Shown here one piece after another: positions 19,556 to 28,626 of a stretch of 64,000 nt of DNA. A program made the position numbers and the translations under genes. Source of the stretch: an uncultured Saprospiraceae bacterium (GTDB lineage: Bacteria > Bacteroidota > Bacteroidia > Chitinophagales > Saprospiraceae). The notes below the pieces were generated by a model. That model was not told the origin of the DNA, did no database searches, and saw only the letters and a list, made by a program, of their open reading frames with translations. Within the stretch, counting starts at the first letter, position 1, and each line of letters begins with the position of its first letter. The DNA is taken from positions 16,867 through 80,866 of the forward strand of contig CALLXF010000045.1 in NCBI GenBank assembly GCA_938015805.1. Direction: 5' to 3'.

Positions 19556-19932
19556 AAGAAAAGATCACCAAACACCATTTTCCTATGGACTGTAGTTTAG
19601 AAAAAAAGAAGCTTATTAACTTCAATTAAAATTTTAAAATAAAATTATCAATTCGAACTTTGTAGATGCCTCGGTTTCGCTCGGCCTGAAAAGTAAAAAA
19701 TGTAAGTCTGATACTCAAATAAAAAGACTAATTCTCTCACAACGTAAAGTTCCATCTCAACTCCTAAGATAATTTCAAAAAAAAATCCACCTAAAGTAAA
19801 CAAGCTGACACCGCCGCCTCACTAAGTATAAAAATTGGAGATATTTTAGTTTTCTAAATCTCCTTTTGATCTGAGACAAGTCCCAAAAACAATAATCAAT
19901 TTCCTTACATTTAGTACTTTACAATCCCATAA
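19556..19932. other. Intergenic region downstream of the glucan locus
   Basis: No ORF is supported in these 377 bases. They contain a terminator candidate at 19837-19867 and a short GC-richer patch (CCTCGGTTTCGCTCGG, near 19670) that stands out from the AT-rich surroundings and carries a direct repeat of CTCGG. Confidence 0.5.
19837..19867 (+). terminator. Candidate Rho-independent terminator
   Basis: GGAGA pairs with TCTCC and TTTAG with CTAAA across a 3-base bulge and a TTTT loop. TTTT follows directly. It is 280 bases beyond the CotH stop and 66 bases before the next gene, so it would end transcription from the glucan locus or from an unseen small RNA. Confidence 0.5.
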
Positions 19933-22900
19933 ATGAAAAACCCATTTATACACATTTATTTCCTCTTGTTTCTCTGTAGTATAAAACCCTACTCTACATT
20001 GGCACAAGCCACAGAAAAAGCAATCTATCTAATAGGTAATGCAGCAGGTACTGATAAAGAATGGGTCGATTTACTGATAGAAGAAATAGACAAAAACGAC
20101 TTTCCTTCCAGCGTTTATCTACTCGGCGACATCACAGATAAAGATGGTATACATCATAAACCAAAATCAAAAAACGAGAAACGACTCAAACGATATAAAC
20201 AAATAGAAAAGAAAACTAAGGCAAAAGTATATTTCTTAAGCGGTGACAGAGACTGGGATAATTCCGGCAAGAGTGGAAAGAAAAAAGTAAATCATCTAGA
20301 GAAATTTATTGAAAAAGATCTAAAATTAAAAAAGCGTTTTATTCCATCTTTTGCCTGTCCAGGTCCGCACTTGATCAAAGAAAATGATAACCTACTCGTA
20401 GTGGCGATAAACTCACAATGGTTTATACATCCTTATGATCGCCCCGAGGCACCTGATACAGAATGCCCTATTATTTTCGAAGCTGATTTCTGGGAAGAAT
20501 TTGAAGATATACTAGATGAAGCAAAGGATAAAAACATTCTCGTTTTAGCTCATCATCCTATTTATTCCTTTAGTCAGCATAATGGTAAAAAACTCGGACT
20601 AAAACACCTTATTCCTTTTTATGGATCCTTCTATGCATCCTATAAACAAAATATAGGTAAACCTACCGATCTAGCTTATCCTCGATATTTACATTACGTA
20701 GATAAAATGCGTTCTCTTATAAACGAACATAACGGTATAATATATGCGAGTGGTCATGATTATTATAATTCCATACTAGCCCACAATCAAAACATATTTA
20801 TCACAAGCAGTATCAGTAAAAAAAATCGAAAATGGGAAAACGATGAAGATTTGATTTTTGCCTCAAAGCAACCAAGTATAATAAAACTTAGTTACGATAG
20901 TCAAGGAAACATTTCATCTAAAATCCTGGAAGTAAAAAATGGTGAAATCGCGACCTATGATCGCATACTATTTAGTCCTATTGAAAATAATAAGCGTGCT
21001 ATTTTTAACAATCAAAGACTAAATAAAGAAGAAAACAATTATATCTATGAGCGAAGATTTTCCAATTTAAAAGACCGTGTACAAATAATTGCCGGCTCAG
21101 AATACAAAGCAAATCCATTTATGAGAAAATGGATGGGTAAAAATTATCGTAACGAATGGACGAAAAAAATTTCTGCTCCCATACTTGACATTTCTAAAAT
21201 GCATGGAGGTCTAAAACCATATGCCCGCGGCGGAGGACTACAGACTAATTCGCTCAAATTTAAAGGAGGTGATGGACAAAATTATGTATTTAGAGCGGTA
21301 GATAAAAACCCTGAACGAGCACTAGACGAGTTACTAAGTCAAACCATTTATCGTAAAATTACAAAACAACTTATTACCACACAGCATCCATACGGAGGAC
21401 TAGTAGCAGCGGAATTACTAAAAGCAACAGACATACTACATGCTACGCCTACCTTATACGTTATGCCTGACGATCCACAACTAGGTCCTTATCGAGAGGC
21501 TTTTGCCAATGTGTTAGGATTTCTAGAGATTAAACCTAAAACACTAAAAAAGAAAACAGGAAAAACCTTTGCAGATGCTGATGCCATAGTCTCAACGCAT
21601 CAGATGTTACGAGCGATGAATAATGATCATAAGCATAGAATGGATCCTTTGGCTTATGCAAAGGCTAGAGTTTTTGATATGTGGATCGGAGACTGGGATA
21701 AACATGAAGACAACTGGAAATGGGCAATGTATAAATCAGGGTCTTTACATATATACAAACCTATACCTAGAGATAGAGATCACGTTTTTTCTAAATGGGA
21801 AGGAATCATTCCAAAATTATCAGATCAATTTGTACCAAATGCAGAAAACTTTGGTCATCATTTCGTGAACTTAACCCAGCTTAATTATAAAGCCTGTAAT
21901 CTGGATCGTCGCTTTGGGGTAGAAATTACAAACGACCTATGGAAGGAAGCAGCCATCTACATTCAGTCTAAAATGTCCGAGAATGTAATAGACCTGTCCT
22001 TACAAAAATTACCTCCAGAATTAAACAAGGATCGTACAATAGAAATAAAAGAAAAACTACTTAGTAGAAAAAAAGAGCTTCCTAAGATGATAATAGATTA
22101 TCTTGATATTCTTAAAAACGAAGTCACCGTTTTAGGCTCTAACAAAAAAGAATATTTTGAGATATATAGACTTCCAGATGGACAAGTAGAAGTCTCTATC
22201 TATCCTCTCTCTTCCAAAGGAAAGATCAAAGATCAAATTTATCAACAGTCATACTATTTAGAAAAAACAAAAACAATTTACATCTATGGCTTAGGAGGTC
22301 AGGATGAGTTTGTAATCAGAGGAGAAGTAGATAACAGTATCAAAATAAGAATTATCCCAGGGGGCGGAAAAGATAATATAACCGATTTATCACAGGTTAA
22401 AGGTTCAAGTAAATTATCGCAGATATATCAAGGTAAAAAAGAAAAAGATATTATCTCTAAAAGCTCAGAGACAGCAGTAAAGCGTCCATTCCATCAAGCA
22501 ACATATGATTATCATAATTATCATCTGGATGCTCTGCTACCTTTTCTTAGTGTACAGTTTAGCGGATATAGCGGAATAGGTTTCTCCTTAGATGTAAAGA
22601 AAACAAAGCAGGGATATAATAAACCAGACTTTGCTAAAATCCATCATTTTAAACTTAAATATTATCCTAAGGTAAATGCCTATCGAGCTCAGTATCAATA
22701 TATGTTTAGGCATTTAATCCGAGATTGGGATTTTAAGACTAAACATTTGATCTCTGACCAACTCGATAAATATCCATTCTTTTTTGGATTAGGTAGTAAT
22801 ACTAGAGTAAATGATGAACTCCAAGATCAGAATTACTATCGCATAGATTTTGATACCTATCGAGCTAAATTTGGATTAGAAAAAGATTTTCTCTTTAAAA

Positions 22901-23604
22901 GTGACATGGGTATTTTCCTAAATTATGAATATAATGAAGTTTCATCTTTAGATGATTCTCAATCCCTATTGGATAATCCGGCATTTAATGATTTACAAGG
23001 CAAAGGTAAAAACCATTCATTCGACATAGAATCTCACTTAACACTAGATTTTAGAGATCACCAAATTTCAAGCTATCAAGGTTCACTCTTCCATCTAAAG
23101 CATCGGTTATATTACAGCTTTAATAATCAAAAACTAGGAGGTCATATTGATCTTAATATGAGTCATTATGAAACTATAAAAATACTTTTACCCATCACTT
23201 TTATCGGACGGATAGGTTCTTTAAAAACGTACGGTAGCTTACCTTTCTATCAGAGAAGTATACTAGGATCTAACACATACCTTAGAGGTTATGATCGCAA
23301 TAGATTTATAGGAAACCATGCGGCATACCTTAACCTAGAATCCAGAATACAGATTGATACATGGTATAATCTATTGGCTCCGATCACTTACGGCATATTT
23401 GGATTTTACGATCAGGGAACTGTATGGAATGACTTTAGCGAATTTTCTGACCAGGCGATAAACTGGCGGACTACCATAGGATTAGGTATTTTTGCAGCTC
23501 CTTTATCTAGAGATTTTACCTTTAGCATGAGCTATGCTCGCAATGACGAAAAAAGAGGTTACTTTGAACTCGGATTAGGTTTTGATCTAGATAGAGATTA
23601 CTAA
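19933..23604 (+). CDS. Degenerate phosphoesterase / kinase-like / Omp85 barrel fusion protein
   Basis: The 1223-aa product has a signal peptide (to about STLAQ, residue 25). Residues 28-335 have the calcineurin-like phosphoesterase fold, but several metal ligands differ from the intact paralogue two genes downstream: GDAG is IGNAAG (35-38), GDN is GDI (65-67), GNHD is GDRD (104-107) and GHDH is GHDY (274-277), while HH at 207-208 is kept. Residues about 400-640 look like an atypical kinase: FRAVDK (453-458, possible Lys), IGDWDKHEDNW (585-595, catalytic-loop-like) and PRDRDHVF (612-619, metal-Asp-like). A beta-rich stretch follows at about 735-815. The C-terminal ~370 residues are an Omp85/BamA-type barrel with the loop-6 motif LRGY. 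I read the N-terminal domains as periplasmic or surface-displayed on an outer-membrane anchor. Enzymatic function is unproven. Confidence 0.75.
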   Translation: MKNPFIHIYFLLFLCSIKPYSTLAQATEKAIYLIGNAAGTDKEWVDLLIEEIDKNDFPSSVYLLGDITDKDGIHHKPKSKNEKRLKRYKQIEKKTKAKVYFLSGDRDWDNSGKSGKKKVNHLEKFIEKDLKLKKRFIPSFACPGPHLIKENDNLLVVAINSQWFIHPYDRPEAPDTECPIIFEADFWEEFEDILDEAKDKNILVLAHHPIYSFSQHNGKKLGLKHLIPFYGSFYASYKQNIGKPTDLAYPRYLHYVDKMRSLINEHNGIIYASGHDYYNSILAHNQNIFITSSISKKNRKWENDEDLIFASKQPSIIKLSYDSQGNISSKILEVKNGEIATYDRILFSPIENNKRAIFNNQRLNKEENNYIYERRFSNLKDRVQIIAGSEYKANPFMRKWMGKNYRNEWTKKISAPILDISKMHGGLKPYARGGGLQTNSLKFKGGDGQNYVFRAVDKNPERALDELLSQTIYRKITKQLITTQHPYGGLVAAELLKATDILHATPTLYVMPDDPQLGPYREAFANVLGFLEIKPKTLKKKTGKTFADADAIVSTHQMLRAMNNDHKHRMDPLAYAKARVFDMWIGDWDKHEDNWKWAMYKSGSLHIYKPIPRDRDHVFSKWEGIIPKLSDQFVPNAENFGHHFVNLTQLNYKACNLDRRFGVEITNDLWKEAAIYIQSKMSENVIDLSLQKLPPELNKDRTIEIKEKLLSRKKELPKMIIDYLDILKNEVTVLGSNKKEYFEIYRLPDGQVEVSIYPLSSKGKIKDQIYQQSYYLEKTKTIYIYGLGGQDEFVIRGEVDNSIKIRIIPGGGKDNITDLSQVKGSSKLSQIYQGKKEKDIISKSSETAVKRPFHQATYDYHNYHLDALLPFLSVQFSGYSGIGFSLDVKKTKQGYNKPDFAKIHHFKLKYYPKVNAYRAQYQYMFRHLIRDWDFKTKHLISDQLDKYPFFFGLGSNTRVNDELQDQNYYRIDFDTYRAKFGLEKDFLFKSDMGIFLNYEYNEVSSLDDSQSLLDNPAFNDLQGKGKNHSFDIESHLTLDFRDHQISSYQGSLFHLKHRLYYSFNNQKLGGHIDLNMSHYETIKILLPITFIGRIGSLKTYGSLPFYQRSILGSNTYLRGYDRNRFIGNHAAYLNLESRIQIDTWYNLLAPITYGIFGFYDQGTVWNDFSEFSDQAINWRTTIGLGIFAAPLSRDFTFSMSYARNDEKRGYFELGLGFDLDRDY

Positions 23605-23613
23605 CAGATATTA

Positions 23614-24612
23614 ATGATTACAAAATTAATTTTAGAAAGAGAGTTTGTTATACAATATGTAACTAGCCCATACAGTAGATTAAAAACTCTCCTAGCATTT
23701 TTTATAATATGTCTATTAGCATCCTGCAATTCATCACCTGAATTAAAAAAAATTACATTTTCTAAATCACCCAGTTTATTGAACAAAAGTGTTAACACAA
23801 AAAACTCAACTGCGGTTTACGATTATACCAGCCCCGATAATACTCATATCCTCGCCTCATTTTTAGATGAAATATCAGGACTATCCTATGATCAAGAAAA
23901 AAATGTTTTTATCACGCATGATGATGAAAACGGATCATATTATCTTCTTCATAAGGAATCTTTTAGGATTGAGAAAAAAATCGACTTTGGAAAGAAAGAT
24001 GATTATGAGTCTATAGAAAAAGTAAAAAGTGATATCGTTATCTGTAGAAACGATGGAACTCTATTTTTTCATCATGAGAAATCAAGTAACACCTCAACTT
24101 ATACCACACCGTTATCCAAAAAAAATAATGTCGAAGGTTTATGCTATCAACAAGATAAAAATATCTTACTCCTAGCATGTAAAGGAAATTCCTTAGCAGA
24201 TGAAAGCCAAAACATAAAATCTATTTATGCATTTGACCTAGAAGAAAAGACATTAAACCCTACGCCGTACATCACAATTAAGAATGAAGATCTTAAAAAA
24301 TACGTTTTAGAAACTAATGAAGATGTAAGCAAATCTCAGCGTAAAAAGCTAATCAAAAGAATTAAAGAATTTGCTCCTTCTGGGATCGCTATCCAACCTG
24401 ATTCCAAAGAATTCTATATACTATCTGGAAGAGGATCTACACTCATCATTTTAGATAAAAACAAAATACTAAAACGTATTGTTTATTTGGACAAAGCGAT
24501 CATACCTCAACCAGAAGGAATCACTTTTGACGACAAAGGCCATTTGTATATTGCTACAGAGGGACAAGGTTTTAATGCTAAAATATTCCAGTTTAAGAAA
24601 GCCGATAAATGA
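23614..24612 (+). CDS. SdiA-regulated-like beta-propeller lipoprotein
   Basis: The 332-aa product has a long N-terminus before a lipobox (LLASC, Cys about 38). The ATG at 23614 is the only standard start, giving a charged stretch ahead of the hydrophobic core, so the true start may be further in at a non-ATG codon. The body is a repetitive beta-propeller with segments of the SdiA-regulated family (LDEISGLSYDQEKN, NNVEGLCYQQDKNILLLACKG, FAPSGIAIQPDSKEFYILSG, PQPEGITFDDKGHLYIATEGQG). Family function is unclear; such proteins may bind ligands or have esterase-like roles. It starts 9 bases after the fusion gene and overlaps the next gene by 4 bases (ATGA). Confidence 0.8.
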   Translation: MITKLILEREFVIQYVTSPYSRLKTLLAFFIICLLASCNSSPELKKITFSKSPSLLNKSVNTKNSTAVYDYTSPDNTHILASFLDEISGLSYDQEKNVFITHDDENGSYYLLHKESFRIEKKIDFGKKDDYESIEKVKSDIVICRNDGTLFFHHEKSSNTSTYTTPLSKKNNVEGLCYQQDKNILLLACKGNSLADESQNIKSIYAFDLEEKTLNPTPYITIKNEDLKKYVLETNEDVSKSQRKKLIKRIKEFAPSGIAIQPDSKEFYILSGRGSTLIILDKNKILKRIVYLDKAIIPQPEGITFDDKGHLYIATEGQGFNAKIFQFKKADK

Positions 24613-25793
24613 TCAAATTCTTATACGCCATTTCCATACTATGCTTCTTATCCAGTTGCGGCACGTTGCATAAACCATATTATAACGATACGGTAAAAGA
24701 CTGGAAAAATAATAATCCTTTACCTCAACAAGAAATCATCCATAGTCTATACCTCATAGGCGACGCTGGCGAACTAGATAACAATCTCCAAAAAACCAAT
24801 GCGGTTACTACAGCTCTTAAAAAACAAATTGCCTTAGAAAAATCAAAAACGAGTTTGGTGTTTTTAGGTGATAATGTATATCCTCACGGCTTGCCTAAAA
24901 AAGATGCTCACGATAGAGCGTATACAGAAGAAATTCTTCTAGAGCAAATCAGTTGTGCCTCAGCACATCAAGGAAAGACCTACTTTATTCCGGGAAATCA
25001 TGACTGGAATAAGCATTACCCTGGCGGTAGAAAAGCCATACTGAGACAAGAAAAATTTATAGAAGCCTATAACACCGAGGCAAACCCGATCAGCTTTTTA
25101 CCTGATAATGCCTGTAGTGATCCTGAGATCATAGAAATAAATGATAATCTAGTATTTGTTTTTTTGGATACCCAGTGGTGGTTACAGAGATGGCAATACG
25201 AAAAAGATATAAATCAAGGTTGTAAAATACAAACTAAGCAAGAATTTCTAGATCAGATGAGCAGTATCTTTTCGACTTATCAGAGTAAAGAACTTGTCAT
25301 TATGATGCACCATCCGATACATAGTGATGGAGTACATGGAGGACATTTTGGGTTTAAACATCATGTATTTCCATTGACGGAAGCCTATCGACACTTATGG
25401 ATACCGTTACCCTTTATAGGATCTCTTTACCCTGCCTTTCGGCGAATAAAAGGGTCACGACAAGACATCCCTAATAATCATAACAAGACATTAATGCAAG
25501 AGCTAAAACGTATGGCACAAACTTCAGGTGGTCAGGTCATTTTTGCATCAGGACACGATCATGGATTACAGTACTACGACCAGGATAAGATCAAATATAT
25601 CATCAGTGGAGCGGGTGGAAAAATAGATTTTGTAAAAAGAAATGGAAACGCAGACTACGCCAGAGGAAAACGAGGTTTTGTAAAAATAGATTTTTACAAA
25701 AACAAAGAATCCTGGGCTTACTATTATGTAATTAATCCTGACAAAGATGAGACAATGCTCGAATTACGAGTTAACCTCAGGAAACCAGATTGA
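24609..25793 (+). CDS. Calcineurin-like metallophosphoesterase lipoprotein
   Basis: The 394-aa protein has lipobox LSSC (Cys17) and all the dinuclear-metal motifs of the family: GDAG (51-54), GDN (87-89), GNHDW (129-133), MMHHP (233-236) and GHDH (315-318). It should be an active phosphoesterase anchored in the periplasm or at the surface; the substrate cannot be read from sequence. It is clearly homologous to the N-terminal domain of the 1223-aa protein in the same operon (shared YLIG, FLPxxACSDP/SFACPGP and SGHD regions), which has lost several of these residues. Its start codon overlaps the stop of the propeller gene, indicating translational coupling. Confidence 0.9.
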   Translation: MIKFLYAISILCFLSSCGTLHKPYYNDTVKDWKNNNPLPQQEIIHSLYLIGDAGELDNNLQKTNAVTTALKKQIALEKSKTSLVFLGDNVYPHGLPKKDAHDRAYTEEILLEQISCASAHQGKTYFIPGNHDWNKHYPGGRKAILRQEKFIEAYNTEANPISFLPDNACSDPEIIEINDNLVFVFLDTQWWLQRWQYEKDINQGCKIQTKQEFLDQMSSIFSTYQSKELVIMMHHPIHSDGVHGGHFGFKHHVFPLTEAYRHLWIPLPFIGSLYPAFRRIKGSRQDIPNNHNKTLMQELKRMAQTSGGQVIFASGHDHGLQYYDQDKIKYIISGAGGKIDFVKRNGNADYARGKRGFVKIDFYKNKESWAYYYVINPDKDETMLELRVNLRKPD

Positions 25794-26335
25794 GATCACA
25801 TACAAAATACTAACTACTGCACCACTATTTTTCTAAAAATAGAATGCCCCATTGTCCTCCACATTCTCAGCACATAAATACCACTATTCCACCCTATAGT
25901 GTATATAGCCTCAGGCCTCACAAGTATTTTTCTCGAATGCTCAATTTTTCCATCTTGAAAAAACACATCAAAATAATAAGGTTGATAGTCAAATTAAATT
26001 GTACTTCTATGGTCTCACCAGAAGTCAGAACATTGGGTTTAACCCTAATAAGATCCTCCTCAATATTACTTAGATGATCCATGCTGGTAAATTATTTAAA
26101 TTTAAACTCTATTATAGCTATAGGTCCAAAGCCCGAATAAAAAGACCCATTAGCTGCAAAATAGTTATCTGACTTTAAGACCATGTAAAGCATAAAATGA
26201 TAAGTATGAGAAACAAGGATTCTTTTCTCATTATTAATAGCGATTTGGTTAGATTTCTAAATTATTGACAAGCAACAAACCTATAGGTATGAGTCTTTAC
26301 TTAATATTATTAGTTAGGACAGTATGTTCAAGAAA
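25794..26335. other. Intergenic region between convergent genes, holding a gene remnant
   Basis: These 542 bases separate the phosphoesterase from pbpC. The only interpretable content is the minus-strand T9SS-domain remnant described separately. The 77-aa plus-strand ORF (25844-26077) is its antisense shadow. No clear terminator is visible for either convergent gene. Confidence 0.6.
25814..26256 (-). pseudogene. Remnant of a T9SS-secreted protein (C-terminal sorting domain, frameshifted)
   Basis: Reading the minus strand, frame A gives IRVKPNVLTSGETIEVQFN and then runs out of sense. Switching frame near 25991 gives DYQPYYFDVFFQDGKIEHS, RKILVRP, WNSGIYVLRMW and FRKIVVQ followed by a stop at 25814. 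Joined, these are a near-complete T9SS type-A sorting domain (PNVLTSGE start, GK turn, SGIYVLR strand, KIVVQ end). The first frame continues upstream through one in-frame TAA (26092) into about 54 more coding-like codons (FAANGSFYSGFGPIAIIEF) until a TAG at 26257. One frameshift plus stops point to a decayed gene whose 5' part has been lost, probably by rearrangement next to pbpC. Confidence 0.65.
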
Positions 26336-28618
26336 TTACTCCAGGATAGTAAACACATTAGACTTTTCTTTTCCTGATGGGGTTACTATAGTCAGTGTAT
26401 GTTTTCCTGGCGATAAATCCAATGGCAATTTATGAGATCCAGATGTTACAGAAATCAATTTATGATCCACAAACCAGTAAAGAGAATCTACTGCATCCCC
26501 TACCACCGCTTTACCTACAAGAGACTGCTGACGCTGATCTATATCGATAGGCAATAAAAGCTCTGACTGATCCGAGGGATACATAATTTCAATCTGATCA
26601 GACATTTCTGTACATCCGGGTAAATAAGGAGGCAGACGGTAAGATTTTCCAGTAAACTTTTTATAATAATTATCTATTGTGAGCGGTAACACAAAAGCTG
26701 TAGTGGATACGACCTCACTAGCACAATTATGAAAGACTCTAAACTGCTCAGTCTGATCTAAAGTAACATGTCTATGGTATTTACATGTGGCTAAACTATT
26801 ATTTGTATATGGTAACCACACATCAGTTTTTTGTTTGCATATAGCTGTCGCTACATAGCCTGACTGAAAACATATCTCTTTAGATACAAAACCTGAAATC
26901 GGTCTCTGTAATTTGCTGGCCCGAGGTAATAATTCAAAAATATCAAACAAAATAGGAGCTGCCTTTTTTACACCCATTAGTCCTGGTTTCCCTTCTCCAT
27001 CTGCGTTTCCTACCCACACTAAAACAGTATACTCAGACGTAGAACCTACAGACCATGCATCCCTAAACCCAAAACTAGTACCTGTTTTCCAAGAGATATC
27101 TTGGGATCCACTAAAATATTTCCAACCATCCTGGCTATCAGGACGATGCACACCTTTAAGCATTTCTAAGATAGTAAAAGATGTTGCTGGAGTAAATGGA
27201 AAATCGTAATATTCCTTATTAACGGAATGTATATACGATGGCACTACTCCCTCTTGTGATTTTGCAGATCGCACAAGATTCATATATCCAGCGGCCAATT
27301 CTAATCCGGTGACTTCTCCCCCTCCTAAAATTAAAGACAATCCATAATGATCTGGTAATTTATCTAATGATGAAAATTGCAATTCTCGCAGATCTTCATA
27401 AAACGGAGCGACACCATACTGCTGTAGTAATTGTACTGCAGGAATATTTAAGGACTGCGTTAGTGCCGATTCTGCATGGACTACCCCTCTATAATTTTTA
27501 TCAAAATTAACAGGGCTATAACCGTTATAGAATATTGGAATATCTTCCAATAGACTCTGAGGACCTATCATTCCTGATTCTAAGGAAGCAGCGTACAAAA
27601 ATGGTTTTAGAGTACTTCCAGGACTACGTAAAGCAGTAAGTATATCGACATCATTACTACAGTTATCCGGACATGCGGTATTAGCCACATAGGCAGCGAT
27701 GGTACCATCGTTACGCAGTACAATAGCTGCTATATTATTTATATCATTTTCTAATGCATAACGATCTCTGTAGTTTTGGGTAATCCTTTTTACATTAGTT
27801 TGCAGTGATCGGTCCAAAGTAGTTACATAACTAAAAGCATTACGTTCCATCTTTTTACATTCCTGCAAAAGGTGCGGAGCTAGAGATGGAAATGTACTGC
27901 TCTGACTGGGTAGATTTTCTAAAATCGATAGTCGATAACTAATAGAATCTATAAGGCTCTGAGCCAATAGTTTTTTTAGCAATGCATTCCTTTTATTGAC
28001 TAAGACCTCCTGTCCCTTACCTGGATAAATCTTAGATGGAGCATTGGGTAAAACAGATAAGGTAGCTGCCTCACTCCATGATAATAAAGATGCATCTTTA
28101 CTATAATATCGATGAGCCGCGGCACAGTAACCGATCGTGTTACCACCATAAGGAGCATATTGGGCATACAGCATTAGTATCTCATTCTTAGAATATTTTA
28201 TTTCCAGAGCAAAAGCTAAAAGCAGTTCTTTACATTTTTGCCAATACGTACGCTTCTGATTTCCTTCATGAATTCTGGCTAGCTGCATAGTCAGTGTACT
28301 ACCCCCTCGGACTATCCTACCCGCTTTAATATTGTCTTTTACTGCATGTATAATAGATACCGGATTTATGCCTGGATGATAATAAAAATATTGATCCTCA
28401 AATAAAGTAAGACATATAGCTAGCTTCTCTGGTAGTGCTTCTGTACATTTTATTCTCCATTGCTGATCATCAGAGACTTGAGCATTAATAATCTCTCCAT
28501 CCGCATATAATACGTAAGCAAAACGATCCTCAAAAGCAATAGTCGTAGATAAATAAAGGATATAAAGAACGAGTCCTAGCAATGTAAACAAACTATATTT
28601 TAAGCATCTTTTTTTCAC
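26336..28618 (-). CDS. pbpC: Penicillin-binding protein 1C
   Basis: This bifunctional peptidoglycan synthase has a single N-terminal membrane anchor (about 8-28). The GT51 transglycosylase domain shows FEDQYFYYHPG (E74) and RGGSTLTMQLAR (104-115). The transpeptidase domain shows SxxK as S335-TL-K338 (RSPGSTLKPF), SLN at 389-391 and KTGTS at 511-515. The C-terminal ~110 residues correspond to the BiPBP_C beta-sandwich typical of PBP1C, so the 760-aa length is complete. It lies 8 bases downstream of the alpha-2-macroglobulin gene, the well-known pbpC/A2M arrangement. PBP1C is thought to repair the wall after damage, with A2M trapping the invading protease. Confidence 0.95.
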   Translation of the reverse strand: MKKRCLKYSLFTLLGLVLYILYLSTTIAFEDRFAYVLYADGEIINAQVSDDQQWRIKCTEALPEKLAICLTLFEDQYFYYHPGINPVSIIHAVKDNIKAGRIVRGGSTLTMQLARIHEGNQKRTYWQKCKELLLAFALEIKYSKNEILMLYAQYAPYGGNTIGYCAAAHRYYSKDASLLSWSEAATLSVLPNAPSKIYPGKGQEVLVNKRNALLKKLLAQSLIDSISYRLSILENLPSQSSTFPSLAPHLLQECKKMERNAFSYVTTLDRSLQTNVKRITQNYRDRYALENDINNIAAIVLRNDGTIAAYVANTACPDNCSNDVDILTALRSPGSTLKPFLYAASLESGMIGPQSLLEDIPIFYNGYSPVNFDKNYRGVVHAESALTQSLNIPAVQLLQQYGVAPFYEDLRELQFSSLDKLPDHYGLSLILGGGEVTGLELAAGYMNLVRSAKSQEGVVPSYIHSVNKEYYDFPFTPATSFTILEMLKGVHRPDSQDGWKYFSGSQDISWKTGTSFGFRDAWSVGSTSEYTVLVWVGNADGEGKPGLMGVKKAAPILFDIFELLPRASKLQRPISGFVSKEICFQSGYVATAICKQKTDVWLPYTNNSLATCKYHRHVTLDQTEQFRVFHNCASEVVSTTAFVLPLTIDNYYKKFTGKSYRLPPYLPGCTEMSDQIEIMYPSDQSELLLPIDIDQRQQSLVGKAVVGDAVDSLYWFVDHKLISVTSGSHKLPLDLSPGKHTLTIVTPSGKEKSNVFTILE

Positions 28619-28626
28619 TGTACTTA

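Noticed and set aside
19660-19700. GC-richer CCTCGGTTTCGCTCGG patch as a REP element or RNA gene
   Set aside because: It has a direct CTCGG repeat but no convincing hairpin, and no second copy was noticed in the window.
25844-26077. 77-aa plus-strand ORF in the gap before pbpC
   Set aside because: It is antisense to the frameshifted T9SS remnant, and its His/Pro/Ile-rich translation shows no family features.
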